A DNA stretch of 64,000 nucleotides. Origin: Lathyrus oleraceus. Taxonomy: Eukaryota > Streptophyta > Magnoliopsida > Fabales > Fabaceae. The first letter of the stretch is position 1. Every line of letters begins with the position of its first letter. Both the position numbers and the translations under genes were made by a program. A model generated the notes under the pieces. The model was not told the DNA's origin. It did no database searches and saw nothing but the letters and a program-made list of their open reading frames with translations. Location: the NCBI RefSeq assembly GCF_024323335.1, contig NC_066580.1, positions 138,689,170-138,753,169 of the forward strand, read 5' to 3'. Below, in pieces: positions 35,292 to 47,094 of the stretch.

Positions 35292-37325
35292 TGTAACACC
35301 CTTCTAAATACCCCAAAATATTAATTAAAATAATAACATATCAATCAGAGTAATTATGCCCCGAAGGGTGTCACACAATCATTTCACAACAATTATCAAA
35401 ATATCCTGTCATGCTCATTTATTAAATCAAAATAAGACTATTTTGCATAATTCGCAGCGGTTACAAAACATCGACATTCAAATCATGTACTACATTACAT
35501 GTAAAGTTGAATCAACAACTAAATTAAAACATAGTCAAACATTCCCTCCCGATGTTACATCTACCAGAGCATGACCCACTAAGGACGACACTAGACTCCA
35601 TAGCACTAGCTTCTACTCAACTCACTGCTCGTTACCTGAAAATTAGATGTAAGGGTGAGTTCCTCAATCAATATAATAAGCATTATAGAACAACATGTAA
35701 TGCTAAGTAAATAACACATCAATTCACCCCAATCAGACTACGCACTCAGCAACGGCAATATCCGTTCAAACATCATATTCAACAGTAACATATAGCATAT
35801 GTATAATCTCAACCATACTCAACATCAACAACACAACACATAACACACATATAATACTGGAATACATCCATTCATATTATATGCCATACATTCATTATGA
35901 AATGAGACTCCACACATGCGGTACCGACTATTCTTGAACATACAGTTCAAGCTCACCGATCCACTCCAGATACGGCTACTAAGCTCACCAGTCCCACTCA
36001 TGTGAGATCTAATGACTCACTCACTAATTCCTCACCATGGGAATTAGCTACAGCCCCGAAGGCTAGACTATGCACACTAAGCATCTAGTATGCAAACATC
36101 AACAACAATTCCATAACAATTCACTCACTAATTCCTCACCATGGGAATTAGCTACAGCCCCACAGGCTATGCCATGCATGCTAATCATCTAGCAAATGCA
36201 GCATCAACAACATGCATAATATATACACTCACAACAATATACATATCATCATACATCATCAATATTTTATCACATAAGCATATCAGATCATGCCAAACAA
36301 CAACCACAGTATTAGTACACTCTACTAATACCTATACTACTCCAAGCCACGGGAAATGATCCCTAATATGTCATACATCAGCTGAATTACACACTCAGCC
36401 TAAACAACCAGAAACTGCACAACAACAGCACAGAAAATTCACAATTCTGCCCATACGCGTATTGCCTATGTCCATACGCGTATTGCCCACGCCTGACCAA
36501 ATCCATACGCGTAATGCCCACTCTCATACGCGTATTGCGCATTTCCTCGCCCAACCCATACGCGTATCACCTGTCCCATACGCGTATGCTACGCGTATCA
36601 CTTCCCCATACGCGTACCACCAGAGACCATTTCACGTTCAAAATTTCATCTTCCTCATCCATACGCGTATTGCCTAGTGCCATACGCGTATTAGCCATCT
36701 CATACGCGTATTGCCTAGTGCCATACGCGTATGACCAGAGACCAGAACTCTCAGATCTGCAATGGCTTTCTCTGCTACGAGATCTACTCAAACCAACCTT
36801 CCACAGTCCAATTTCTACACAGAAATCATTCATATTTTCAACACAATTCGTATCTTATTCGATTACACAAAATTTGACACTTGTACATCTAATTCCTACG
36901 AATTCTTTCTCAATTATACCCCAATTTCGTTCATCCAAAGAGTTCACAATTCATCATGCATCAATCTAATCAGAGGTAAAACAATAGTTTCTTACTACCC
37001 AGTACATATCATTCCATAATACCCGTTAATCGATGATAAACCCCCTTACCTGAGTTAATCCAGCAATCTCTGAGCTCCAAGTTTTTCCTCTTCTCTTGCT
37101 CTGCCTTTTTGCCCTTTTTCCACTTTCAACCGCTTCTCTGTGTTTTCCTTTTCACGTGCCAACCCTTTTTACCAAAAAATGGGACTTTTTATTATTCCAA
37201 TTTATTTTATTCCAATAATTATTATTCCAAAATAATAATAATAATAATTCAATTATCTAATTAAATTAATAAACATATTATTAACTTAATTTAAATAATT
37301 ATTATATTATTATCGGGGTGTTACA
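35292..37325 (-). repeat. Tekay copy 1, 5' LTR
   Basis: 2034 bp, near-identical to 28720-30754, with the same ACGCGT palindrome cluster at 36453-36742. It is followed by CAAGG (37326-37330), matching 28715-28719. Confidence 0.95.
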
Positions 37326-37330
37326 CAAGG

Positions 37331-37735
37331 AAGGGGCACCCTTCCTCTAGGCGCCTTAGTGTAAGGCTTAGGAAGAGGCGCCCTTCCTAATGGCGCCTAT
37401 GCATAATTTAAGGAAGAGGCGCCCAAACCTTTGGCGCCTATGTTTTGCCAAGGGAATGGGCGCCTATGTTCAGTCTTAGGGCACAGGGAAAATTAGGGCA
37501 CAGAGATTCTTGATTCCCTCTGTATTGAGTAATCTTTTCACTCTTCCCTCTGCAATCTTTTCACTCTTCCCTCTCCGTGGAAGTACAGTCAAGTCTGTTT
37601 TCAGTCTTTCCTTTGCGTGCAAGTATAGTCAAGTCTGTACAGACTATTATGAATTTATTAATGCATTGGCCAACTATTTATGTTGTGCGGTTGAACAAGA
37701 TTTACAAATCATTTAGTTCAATTCCATTCAACACA
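37331..37735. other. MULE spacer upstream of the transposase
   Basis: A non-coding stretch with several GGCGCC/GGCGCCTATG motifs at 37350-37470 like those in the terminal repeats, then a CTCTTCCCTCTGCAATCTTTTCA duplication at 37530-37575. It is probably the transposase promoter and 5' untranslated region. Confidence 0.55.
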
Positions 37736-40120
37736 ATGTCTTCCACACAACAATATATGATCAGTGCACATGTTGACGGTGAAATATTTGATCATCAATT
37801 GTTCGATTTTTGTTTTCGAGACACACAGGTGACTCGTTTTACAATAAATCGACGATCAAATTTTTCACACCTAAAACAAAGAATAGAAAAGAAGTTGCAG
37901 TCCAATAATGTCGGTCAGATCATCTATAAAAATCCAGTTTGTTTTGCAGATAACCAGGTAAAATTTTATCAGAGGAAGATTCGAGATGATGATGATGTTC
38001 AACATATGTTTGGCAGTCATGAACAATCCGGTTATAACGATATAGAGTTGTATATATTACCACATCAACAACAGGAGTCCCAGTACATTAATCAGTCACA
38101 AGTGTTTTGTGAGACTGATGACGAACAAGTTGAGGTGAATGTTCCAGACGATGAAGAAGAGGAACCTGAGATCATCGTTGATTCGATGGTGAACGCTGAA
38201 GAGGAAGAGGAGGCAATACCAGTAGGTCATGTATATTGCCCACCCCAACACATGACAAGGTTAAATTTGGGTTCGGATGAACCTTCGGGAGATGTATGGT
38301 ACAACCCTTACGTGCAAATGCAAGGATCTCTAAAACAAGGAGACACATTTCGCACAAAAGAGGAATGTGTAAAAGCCATAAAAAAATTCCACATGGAACT
38401 ATCAGCAGATTTCAGAGTTGACAGAACTGACGCATTGAGGTATAAAATTTATTGTCCGAATGAGCACTGTCTTTTTAAGTTGTCAGCTTCGTACAGGAAG
38501 AGGAAGGAGTCTTGGGAGATTGGATCAATGGGTCCAGATCACACATGCATCCTGACCAACCCAATGCAGGATCATCGTAAATTAATCTCCCAACTAATAT
38601 GCGATGAAATATTGTCTGTCATTGCCGATAATCCGTCTTTAAAGGTGAGTACAATAATCTCGCATATTAGGGCAGAGTACAACTACACACCATCATATAG
38701 GAAGGCATGGATAGCTAGAACAAAAGTTGTTGAAAAAGTGTTTGGCAATTGGGAGGAATCTTACAAACAACTTCCAAAATACATGTTCGCTCTAAAACAC
38801 TATGCTCCCGGTACAATTTTCAAGATGGAAACATTGCCCGCATATACACCAAATGGTACATGTGCTGTTGGAAATAGAATATTTCACCGTCTATTTTGGG
38901 CGTATCAACCGTGTATCACAGGTTTTTCTTTCTGTAAACCAATTATACAAATTGATGGTACATGGTTGTATGGAAAATACAAAGGAAAGTTATTGATGGC
39001 AGTGGCACAAGATGGGAACAACAATATTTTTTCGATCGCCTTTGCCTTAGTTGAAGGGGAGACAGCTGAGGGATGGAGTTTTTTCCTAAGAAATCTCCGA
39101 TTGCACGTAGCACCTCAACCTAACTTGTGTTTGATCTCTGATAGACACCCCTCAATCATCAGTGCATATAATAACATTGACAATGGCTGGCAAAATCCTC
39201 TTTCGACGCATGTGTTTTGTATTAGACATATTGCTCAGAATTTCATGCAAGAAATCAAAGATAAGACGTTGCGTAAGAAGGTTGTCAATGCAGGTTACGC
39301 ATTGACGGAACCTTCTTTCAAACACTACCGCGACGAAATAAGATTGTCGAACGAAGATGCGGTTCGGTGGATCGATAGTATTCCGTTGGAGAAGTGGACT
39401 AGGGCATACGACGGCGGACAACGTTGGGGCCACATGACAACAAATCTTGTGGAATCAATGAACTCTATCTTCAAAGGAATTCGTAACCTACCAATAACCG
39501 CTTTGGTGCAAGCTACATATTTCAGGCTTGGGGCGTTGTTTGAAACCAGACGCTCAAAATGAAGCTCCGTGTTGCAATCTGAACAGTTGTTTAATGATGC
39601 TTCAATGAAATTCATCAAACATGAAGCTGCCAAAGCAAACACACACGTGGTTACGGTATTTGACCGAACAAAAGGTTGGTTTAGTGTTGCCGAGTCCATA
39701 GATCACAATGAGGGCATGCCAATGGGACAGTACAGAGTTGAATTAGATAGAGGTTGGTGCGACTGCGGAAGGTTCCAAGCCTTCCGTACCCCCTGCTCCC
39801 ATGTCATAGCGGCGTGCTCAAAGGTTCGAAGAGATCCATCCTACTTGCTATCTGAAGTTTACAAAGTCGCCAGCCTTTCAAATGTTTATAAAATTAGTTT
39901 TTCAGTAGTGGCAAAAGAGGATTATTGGCCAGAATATCAAGGGGACATCATCTGGCACAACGAAGTTATGCGAAGGAAGAAAAAGGGTCGCCCTAACAGC
40001 ACCCGAATTCGAACCGAAATGGATACGGCGAACAAAATGGTTAGACTATGTAGTTCATGCCGTCAACCAGGTCACAATCGTAATAACTGTCCTAGTGTTA
40101 GAACTAGTACAACTAGATAA
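37736..40120 (+). pseudogene. MULE (MURA-type) transposase with one in-frame stop
   Basis: The start is ATG at 37736 (MSSTQQYMISAHVDG); the frame is open further upstream, but without a recognisable domain. The frame runs 794 codons and is broken once, by TGA at 39560-39562, after which it continues unshifted to 40120. Domains in order: a PB1-like N-terminal region (1-110); an acidic stretch (130-165); the MuDR DNA-binding domain with C/H residues (about 200-270); the MULE transposase core with IQIDGTWLYG (first Asp near 405) and LISDRHPS (second Asp near 467); a SWIM zinc finger CDCGRF...PCSHVIAAC at about 675-693; and a CCHC knuckle CSSCRQPGHNRNNC near 772-785. The stop separates the catalytic core from the SWIM and knuckle parts, so the full protein is not made without readthrough. 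Confidence 0.9.
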
Positions 40121-40286
40121 ATTCAGATGTACGTCTATTGCTATATATGGAAACTTAAATTTATTTCAAAGTACCTCTGTTGCAATATATGGAAAATTAA
40201 TTTTACTTCATAGTAGACGGCTGTGACGAAAAGACAGTTGTTAATAAAAAATAACACAAACAATTAAAACAACTAGAATACAAAAA

Positions 40287-40580
40287 CTATGCGATTACAA
40301 CCATCAAAACAATTTTGAACATGTACTGCATCATCCTACGAGCGTCTTGGTCGGTCTTAATATCCACCCATTCACGCACTTCTCCGCTTTGGTTGAACGT
40401 GGACACAAGTCATTGTATTCTTCTAATCCGTTCACCCTCTCCAATTTCTCCCTCTAACCAACTATACAACGTTCGATTAAGACGTCCAAACGTATCTGTG
40501 TTCCAAAGTCGAACCTGTATCGGAGCCGCAACGGCAGAAAATATTACATCAGCATTTCGTTTTTGAATATATCTAGACAT
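40287..40580 (-). pseudogene. Small unknown MULE ORF (97 codons, one in-frame stop)
   Basis: On the minus strand ATG at 40580 opens MSRYIQKRNADVIFSAVAAP. The frame continues with RLWNTDTFGRLNRTLYSWLE, meets a TGA at 40410-40412, then stays open with FNQSGEVREWVDIKTDQDAR to TAG at 40287. The sequence has ordinary amino-acid composition, not low complexity. It lies tail to tail with the transposase and reads inward from the right terminal repeat, the same relative place as mudrB in maize MuDR. I see no similarity to MURB and do not recognise the family. Confidence 0.5.
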
Positions 40581-40789
40581 TGTTAAAACAAAGAAAATTA
40601 AAAATGGTGGTTGCACTAGACTAGAAGATGAGTTTGAGTGAAAATATAGACTGAAAGATGAATTTGACTGAAAATTTGTATACAAGGTGATCGTATTTAT
40701 AGAGGCGATAAATCCGCCAACAGACACACAAGACACACAGAAGTGGCACCTAAAAAACACACAAAACCACCTAAAAAAACACACAGAGA

Positions 40790-41068
40790 CGCCAACCCTA
40801 GGGCAAACACACAGAGGCGCCAACCCTAAGGGCGCCTCCCTTAGTGGGAGGCTAAGGCGCCAACTCTAGGGGCGCCTCCCTTATGGATGGTTCAACTAGG
40901 GCGCCTAGCCCATGGGCGCCTGCCTTTAAGGCTCCTAAAATTTTTAAGGGATGCGCCAACTCCTCCGGCGCATCCCTTAAAAAACATGGTTACTTTGGGA
41001 AATTTTTTGAAATCCTGGTTATTATCGTATTTTATTTCTAAAACATGGTTATTTTTAAAAAAAAATTC
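40790..41068 (-). repeat. MULE right terminal inverted repeat
   Basis: The reverse complement of the left repeat, including the same 14 bp-stem hairpin at 40944-40980 and GGCGCC-bearing units at about 40800-40925. It ends TTC before the ACTCATAGCG duplication. Confidence 0.9.
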
Positions 41069-41078
41069 ACTCATAGCG
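41069..41078. repeat. MULE target-site duplication, right copy
   Basis: ACTCATAGCG, identical to 25582-25591. Confidence 0.88.
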
Positions 41079-42034
41079 GTGTTCGAGAATTTGCTTCAAA
41101 ATGAACTTGCCACCACTTTTGGAATTAATTGAAGGCTCAAGGCAGTGGTGCAAGGACGGATCCAGAGGTATCGGTGGGGAGGCTAATAAAAATTAATTGA
41201 TCCTCTATCTATCTCATAAAAATATATTTTTTATATTTTTTCTTATCTCAAAATAAATTTTTATTTAGAATACCAATACAATATTTATTATAAAATAAAA
41301 TCATTTTCAATAACTCTATTAACTATAATAAATAAGATTTTTAGTAAATCATACTAATGTTATTATTATAATTATTACATTTAATCATTTTCTTAAAAAG
41401 TTGTGGAGAGCTAGAATAAAACACTTATTATGAGATGGAGGGATTAAATGATACATAAAAAATAATTATAAATATTAATGTCTTTTAATAAAGTAAGATA
41501 GTTTCATAATACATTTTTTATATCATAAATGTTCAATGTTGGAAGTAGAGTTGATCAGAAAATATGGATTCAGTGGTGTGGTAGTTTGAGATTTCCAATG
41601 CGGTGGAGTTGAGGCTGACTTGTAAGGTTAAAATTTCAATGCTCAAATTGATATGAGAGTGAAACTGTAGAGTTGTAATGGAAAAAATTTGAATACATGA
41701 GAAATTATGTGTTGTCCACTTTAAATAAGAGAAATAGTTGGTAACTAAATGTGTGTTGGGAGGCGTGAGATACTGTTAACCATCATATTGATCTAGATGG
41801 TTGGGAGAGCACTTGCTAGAGGAATTACCTATTCGGAGGAAGAAAAAAGTCCAACTGTTATGCGTTAAATGTTGTCTCGCACCGTTATTGGGTCTTCATA
41901 TCTTTTGGCCTCGTGGACGGCGCGAAATAATTTTCCCCCAAGCTCTTGTTTTTACTTTGTAGGACGAGAGTTTGTGACATGTACCTTTATACGACCACAC
42001 AATTCGTGGATGTGAACATCTTTGACGGGATGTC
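41079..42034. other. No gene seen
   Basis: AT-rich spacer between the MULE and the Tat-like LTR. A GGACGGATCCAGAGG motif near 41154 resembles ends of small plant transposons, but no partner end or duplication was found. Confidence 0.4.
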
Positions 42035-43525
42035 TGTCATACCTCAATTTTATCATACCATCTATTTATTTGTTTTTCATATGCTTTGCATTGTAACCTA
42101 TACTAGTCTCGCATTCACATTTGCATCTATAATAAGTCATTTGACATTTGGTCATGAACATTCATTTTTAGCCTTCATGAATAATTTTAAGGTCTTCATG
42201 CCTATGTTTACATCTTGAGTTATAGGACACTTGCATCATTCTTGCATTTAAACATAGTTTAATATCTGTCATGTTCCATTTTTAGTCAACCAATGCATTC
42301 ATCATTTCATACATGTGTGTGTGTGTTTTGCATCTATTGTTGGTCTTTTTTGTTAGTTGATCAAGACTTAGTGATTCCATAAATCATTAAGGTTTGAATG
42401 ATAAAATTTTGTTCTAAAAATATCTTTGGCATTCTTCAACTCAAAATAATTAAAAAGGAGAGGCTTTTCATTTGAAGTATTTTGCATTTGAGTGTTTTAA
42501 GTCAATAGTCCATTCATTGATTTTAAAATAAGTTTCTTCAAATCTTGTATCATTTCACATAATAGAGTAAAATACAAAAAAAAAGGAAATTAATAAAAAA
42601 AATGTTCTAAAAATGATTTAAATTGAAAAGAATGTATTTTACATATTCATCTTTACATTTTCATTGAGTACAAAAGGAATTTAAAAATACAAAAGGAAAA
42701 GAAAGGATTACATTTTGTTCATTGGTTTTGGCCCATCCACACAAACTTTCCCTCATCTCATACTCTCATGCCATATACATCATCTCACCATGCTCATATA
42801 CACGCCCTACATACATAACCAAGCATCACAAATGAGGTGAAAAAGCACACACAGACAACACATGTACAACGTCATCAAATGTTCAACATACATAGTTTAT
42901 AATCAACATACATCAAATGAAAGTGAATAAAAAAAACACAAAAAGAAGCAGCAAACATGTGCACTCAAGACATCATACAAACTAACTCAACCATGGCCAA
43001 ACGTGTGAGCAAACAAACAATTTAACATCCATCATCTATCATTAACATCATACCACATACATACATTAAACTAAAAATATTTTGTTATTACTTCATGTTT
43101 ATTACGGGCTTAATTATATGATTTGTATGACTTGGACTGTGGATTTGAGGACTTTACACATATGGTTTCAATTTAGGGATTTGTTGTGATCGGTATTTTT
43201 GTTGGTTGTTTGGTGAAATCAGAGGTGGATTTGTACTCAAGGGTGTATTTTAGATTAGGTTGGTGTTTAAACTTTTGGTGTTTGGTTGATTTTTTAGAAT
43301 TATGGGTTTAGACTCATGAACACCACTGTCGCTTTCATGAGTTGTTCTTCATGGCCACAGTGATAGATCGTGTTTGGCTCCCTCCCCCTAACAATTTAGA
43401 CCTTACGTGCTAGGCCTTGTTGGACCTCAGTTTGTTATCTGCACACCATTTTTTCTAATTATTGTTGTTTTTTTGCTAATGTTTGGACCTTGGGCCATGC
43501 TAATTTCATGTTACTAACTCCGTAG

Positions 43526-45559
43526 TGTAACACCCCGATAAAATAAGATAATTATTTAAATTGAGTTAATAATATATTTATTAATTTAATTAAATAATTG
43601 GAATTTTTATATTATTGGAATTACTATTATTGGGTTATTATTTTATTGGAATAAAAGTTGGAAGTTAGAAAAAGGTCCCATTTAGTAAAAGGGTTTATTT
43701 TTCACGTGAAAAGGAAAAAGGAGACAGAAAAGTGGAAAAAGGGCAAAGAGAGCCAGAGAACAAGGGTTGAAGAGGGAAAAAGCTTGAAGCTCAGAGATTT
43801 GCCGGATTAACTCAGGTAAGGGGGGTTTATCATCGTTTAATGGGTATTATGGGATAATATGTCATGGGTAGTGATAAACCATTGATTGATCTCTGAATTG
43901 GATGATTATGATGAAATTGTGAAATATTGGATGAACGAAATTGGGTTATGATTGAGAGGAATTCGTAGGAATTAGATGTAAAAATGTTAGATTTTTGTGA
44001 AATCGAATAGGGTATGATTCGTGTTAGATGATATGAACGATTATTGTGAAAAATTGGACTGTGGAAGGTTGAATTGGATAGATCTCGTAGCAGAGAAAGC
44101 CATAGCAGATCTGGAAGTCTGGTTTCTGGTCATACGCGTATGGCACTAGGCAATACGCGTATGAGATGGCATGGTACGCGTATGGCACTAGGCAATACGC
44201 GTATGGATGAGGAAGATGATGTTTTGAACGTAGTTTGGTCTCTGTTGGTACGCGTATGGGGAAGTGATACGCGTAGCATACGCGTATGAGATAGGTGGTA
44301 CGCGTATGGGAATTGGCTGAGAAATGGGCCATACGCGTATGGGGTTAGGCAATACGCGTATGGGCAGGATTGTGATTTTCCTGAGCTGTTGTTGTGCAGT
44401 TTTTAACTGTTCAGCTGAGTAACGTAATGCAGATGATGTATGATATATTAGGGATCATTTCCCGTTGTTTTGAGTAGTATAGGTATTAGTAGAGTGTGCT
44501 AATACTGTGGTTGTTATTTGGCATGATATGATATGCTTATGTGATAAAATACTGCTGATGTGTGATAGTATGCGTGATGCTGTGAATGTATCAGTTATGT
44601 GTGCATTGGTGAATAGACTGTTTTATGGCTTAGAGTGTGAGCATATATCTATTCTTGAATTGTTGTTGATGATGTAGCATTGCTAGGTGATTAGCATGCA
44701 TGTTGTGGCCTTTATGGTGGTAGCTAATTCCCATGGTGAGGAATTAGTGATGAGTTATTGTGGATTGTTGTTGATGTTTGCATGCTAGGTGATTTAGCGT
44801 GCATAGCATAGCCCTTGGGGTGGTAGCTAATTCCCATGGTGAGGAATTAGTGATGTGAGTCACTAGGTCTCAAATGAGTGGGACTAGTGAGCTTGGTAGC
44901 CGTACCTGGATTTGGTCGGTGAGGTTGAACTATATGTTCACGAGTAGTCGGTACCGCATGCATGGAGTCTCATTGCATAATATATGTATGTATGGCGTAT
45001 AATATGAATGGATGTATTCCAATATTATACGTGTGTTTTATGGTTATTTTGAGTTTGAGTATGATGATGGTGACGATTATGAGTTGATATTGCCGTTGCT
45101 GAATATGTGTAATCTGATTAGGGTAATGATATGTGTTATATTACTTAGCATTACATGATATTTTATAATGCTTATTATATCGATTGAAGGACTCACCCTT
45201 ACAACTATGTTTTCAGGTAACGAGCAGTGATTGAATAGAAGCTAGTCCTGGGAGTCTAGTGTAGTTCTTAGAGGGTCATGCTCTGGTAGATGTAACATCG
45301 GGATGGGATGTTTTACTATGTTTTCTTTTGGTTGTTGAACAACTTTACATGTAATGTAGTACATGATTTGAATGTTGTTATTTTGTATCCGCTGCGAATT
45401 ATGCAAAAGTGTCCTATTTTGATTGAATAAATGAGCATGACAGGATATATTGATGATTGGTGTGAAATGATTGTGTGACACCCTTCAGGGTATAATTACT
45501 CTGATTGATATTTTTATTATTTTAATTAAATCTTTGGGGTATTTTAGAAGGGTGTTACA
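43526..45559 (+). repeat. Solo LTR of the Tekay-like family
   Basis: 2034 bp with TGTAACACCCCG and GGGTGTTACA ends, flanked on both sides by CGTAG (43521-43525 and 45560-45564). No internal region is present, so the two LTRs of an earlier full element recombined. It is clearly related to the copy 1 LTRs but more diverged. It has ten ACGCGT palindromes at 44131-44365. Confidence 0.95.
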
Positions 45560-46428
45560 CGTAGCCCCATGATTCTAACTCACACCCCTTTGATTTCATT
45601 TAATTTCTTTTACCATTTCATTTATTTTATTAATTATTTTAATTAAATAAATAAATGATAAATAAAATAAATATTTTCAATAAATTAAAACCCTTGATCT
45701 AACGTTAAGTGATATTTTTTTCAAAACTCATTTATTTTCGATTAATTTCAAATTAACGCGAATCAAACCTCGATTTTTATCGAGTGCATTTTCCTAAGTC
45801 AAAATAAAAACACTTAATCACTTTTGAATATCTTTTTACTTCCTTTCTCGCCCCCGTGCGATCAAAAACTTTTTTACAAAAGAACATTGTTTAGTTCGTT
45901 CTACCGCGATCCAAATAAAGGCCTTAAGCCTCCAATTGCGAGCACAAGCAACGTTTAACCTCTAAAGCGCGACCTAAACATTAGTTCAATAACATCAACC
46001 CACCAATATATAGTTTTCTACGAAGAGCTAAGTTGCTTTGAACTCATCATTGTACCTGAGGATACATAGGAGTGAGATCCGCAATCTCGTAAAGCATCCT
46101 AATAAAAACCTTTTTGTGACCCCTTTTCTTTTCCTTTTTGAACTTTTAATCACTCGAAGAAACAAAATCATGTAAAATAACATTTTAATGGAAAATCTAC
46201 TAAATGGTTCCCATTGAGTACAACATATGTGAGAGGTGTTAATACCTTCCACTCGTATAATCGACTCCTGAACTTGAATTTGATTGCGATGACCATTTTC
46301 TCTTTCTTTTGAGGGTTTTATCGATATTTTCCCTTCCCTTATTTGGAATAAATAAATTTTGGTGACTCTATTTTATCATTGCGAGCGTGCGATGCGCTCG
46401 TAGGTCGTATTTTTCATGATGTGATAAT

Positions 46429-46446
46429 TGACGACTCTGCTGGGGA
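46429..46446 (+). promoter_or_regulatory. tRNA-Arg-type primer-binding site (one mismatch)
   Basis: TGACGACTCTGCTGGGGA differs from the Ogre primer site by G to A at the third position. It marks the end of the Tat-like LTR. Confidence 0.75.
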
Positions 46447-46629
46447 CATTACTCCTGTAAGAGAGATTCCAACCTAATTTGGTTAAATTTGTGATTAAAA
46501 TGTTGGCTTTGTTTAATTGTTTTCTTCTATCTGTTTTATTTTATTATATGTTATCATTGCTGCTTGTTCAGATGATACTATGAGGCTCTTTGATTATTGG
46601 CACTTTGTGAGATAGGCTCTACACCCTAG

Positions 46630-46995
46630 TTCGAGAAAACCTTAGGATTAAGATGGTGGTTGTGTAGTATTAGACTGCGAGGTGTATGCCTCTTTGGGAT
46701 GGTACGAAGATCCTGCCTAGAGTAGATTCTCTTGAAGGTATTATTTTCTGATGAGTTTTCATCGCGGCGATAATATTTTCAAGTAGAATCGATGACTCTA
46801 GGGACCTTTTTTAGAACCTTTGAGTCAATGGTTATGTAGTATCGACCTGTAAGATATATGTCTCATGGGGTTGATACAAAGATCTCACCTAGGAGAGATC
46901 ATCTTAAGGGTATCATTGTCTGATGAGTCTTTGTCAAGGCGAAGATATTCTCGAGAAGGGTCTATGACTCTAGGAACCTATAACCGTAGAACCTA
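46630..46995 (+). repeat. Two-copy ~179 bp tandem duplication in the Tat-like leader
   Basis: GTAGTATTAGACTGCGAGGT near 46657 and GTAGTATCGACCTGTAAGAT near 46836 start equivalent blocks. Each block runs through TTGTCTGATGAGT-like and GATGACTCTAGG-like phrases. The copies are clearly diverged. Confidence 0.7.
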
Positions 46996-47094
46996 CCTAC
47001 GAGGTTCCATTAATCAGAGATACTTGTTCATTCTCCTATCTGTTACCATTGATTTACCTAAACATGATTTGCATGTGATCCTGGATCATGCATA

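Larger units (their letters stand above)
28720..37325 (-). mobile_element. Complete Tekay-like chromoviral Ty3/gypsy element, copy 1
   Basis: An 8606 bp element in minus orientation with LTRs at 28720-30754 (2035 bp) and 35292-37325 (2034 bp), a perfect 5 bp target duplication CAAGG, an initiator tRNA-Met primer site, a polypurine tract and one intact gag-pol ORF. I count about four differences between the LTRs, so the insertion is recent. It lies between the two main genes of the MULE. The C-terminal chromodomain and the fused gag-pol place it among chromoviruses. Confidence 0.93.
25592..41068 (+). mobile_element. Mutator-like element (MULE) carrying a plant mobile domain gene
   Basis: The element spans 15,477 bp including an 8.6 kb Tekay guest, so about 6.9 kb is its own. 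It has long terminal inverted repeats (left 25592-25890, right 40790-41068, about 93-95% alike by eye). It is flanked by a perfect 10 bp direct repeat ACTCATAGCG at 25582-25591 and 41069-41078, within the size range of MULE target duplications. Inside are a spliced plant-mobile-domain gene (minus), a MURA-type transposase (plus) divergent from it, and a small unknown ORF reading inward from the right end (minus). The transposase has one stop codon, so this copy is probably not autonomous. Confidence 0.9.
42035..47094 (+). mobile_element. Tat/Ogre-like element, 5' LTR and leader only
   Basis: A candidate LTR starts TGTCATACC at 42035 and ends about 46426, followed by a tRNA-Arg-type primer site one mismatch from that of the Ogre at 4091-19812. 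After removing the solo LTR (43526-45559) and its duplication, the LTR is about 2.35 kb. A leader with a duplicated ~179 bp unit follows. The element is cut at 47095 by the copia LTR and its coding part is not in the window. The LTR start is inferred from its resemblance to the Ogre LTR end. Confidence 0.6.

Noticed and set aside
41946..42218. 90-residue plus-strand ORF at the start of the Tat-like LTR
   Set aside because: It crosses the inferred LTR border and has only hydrophobic AT-driven composition.
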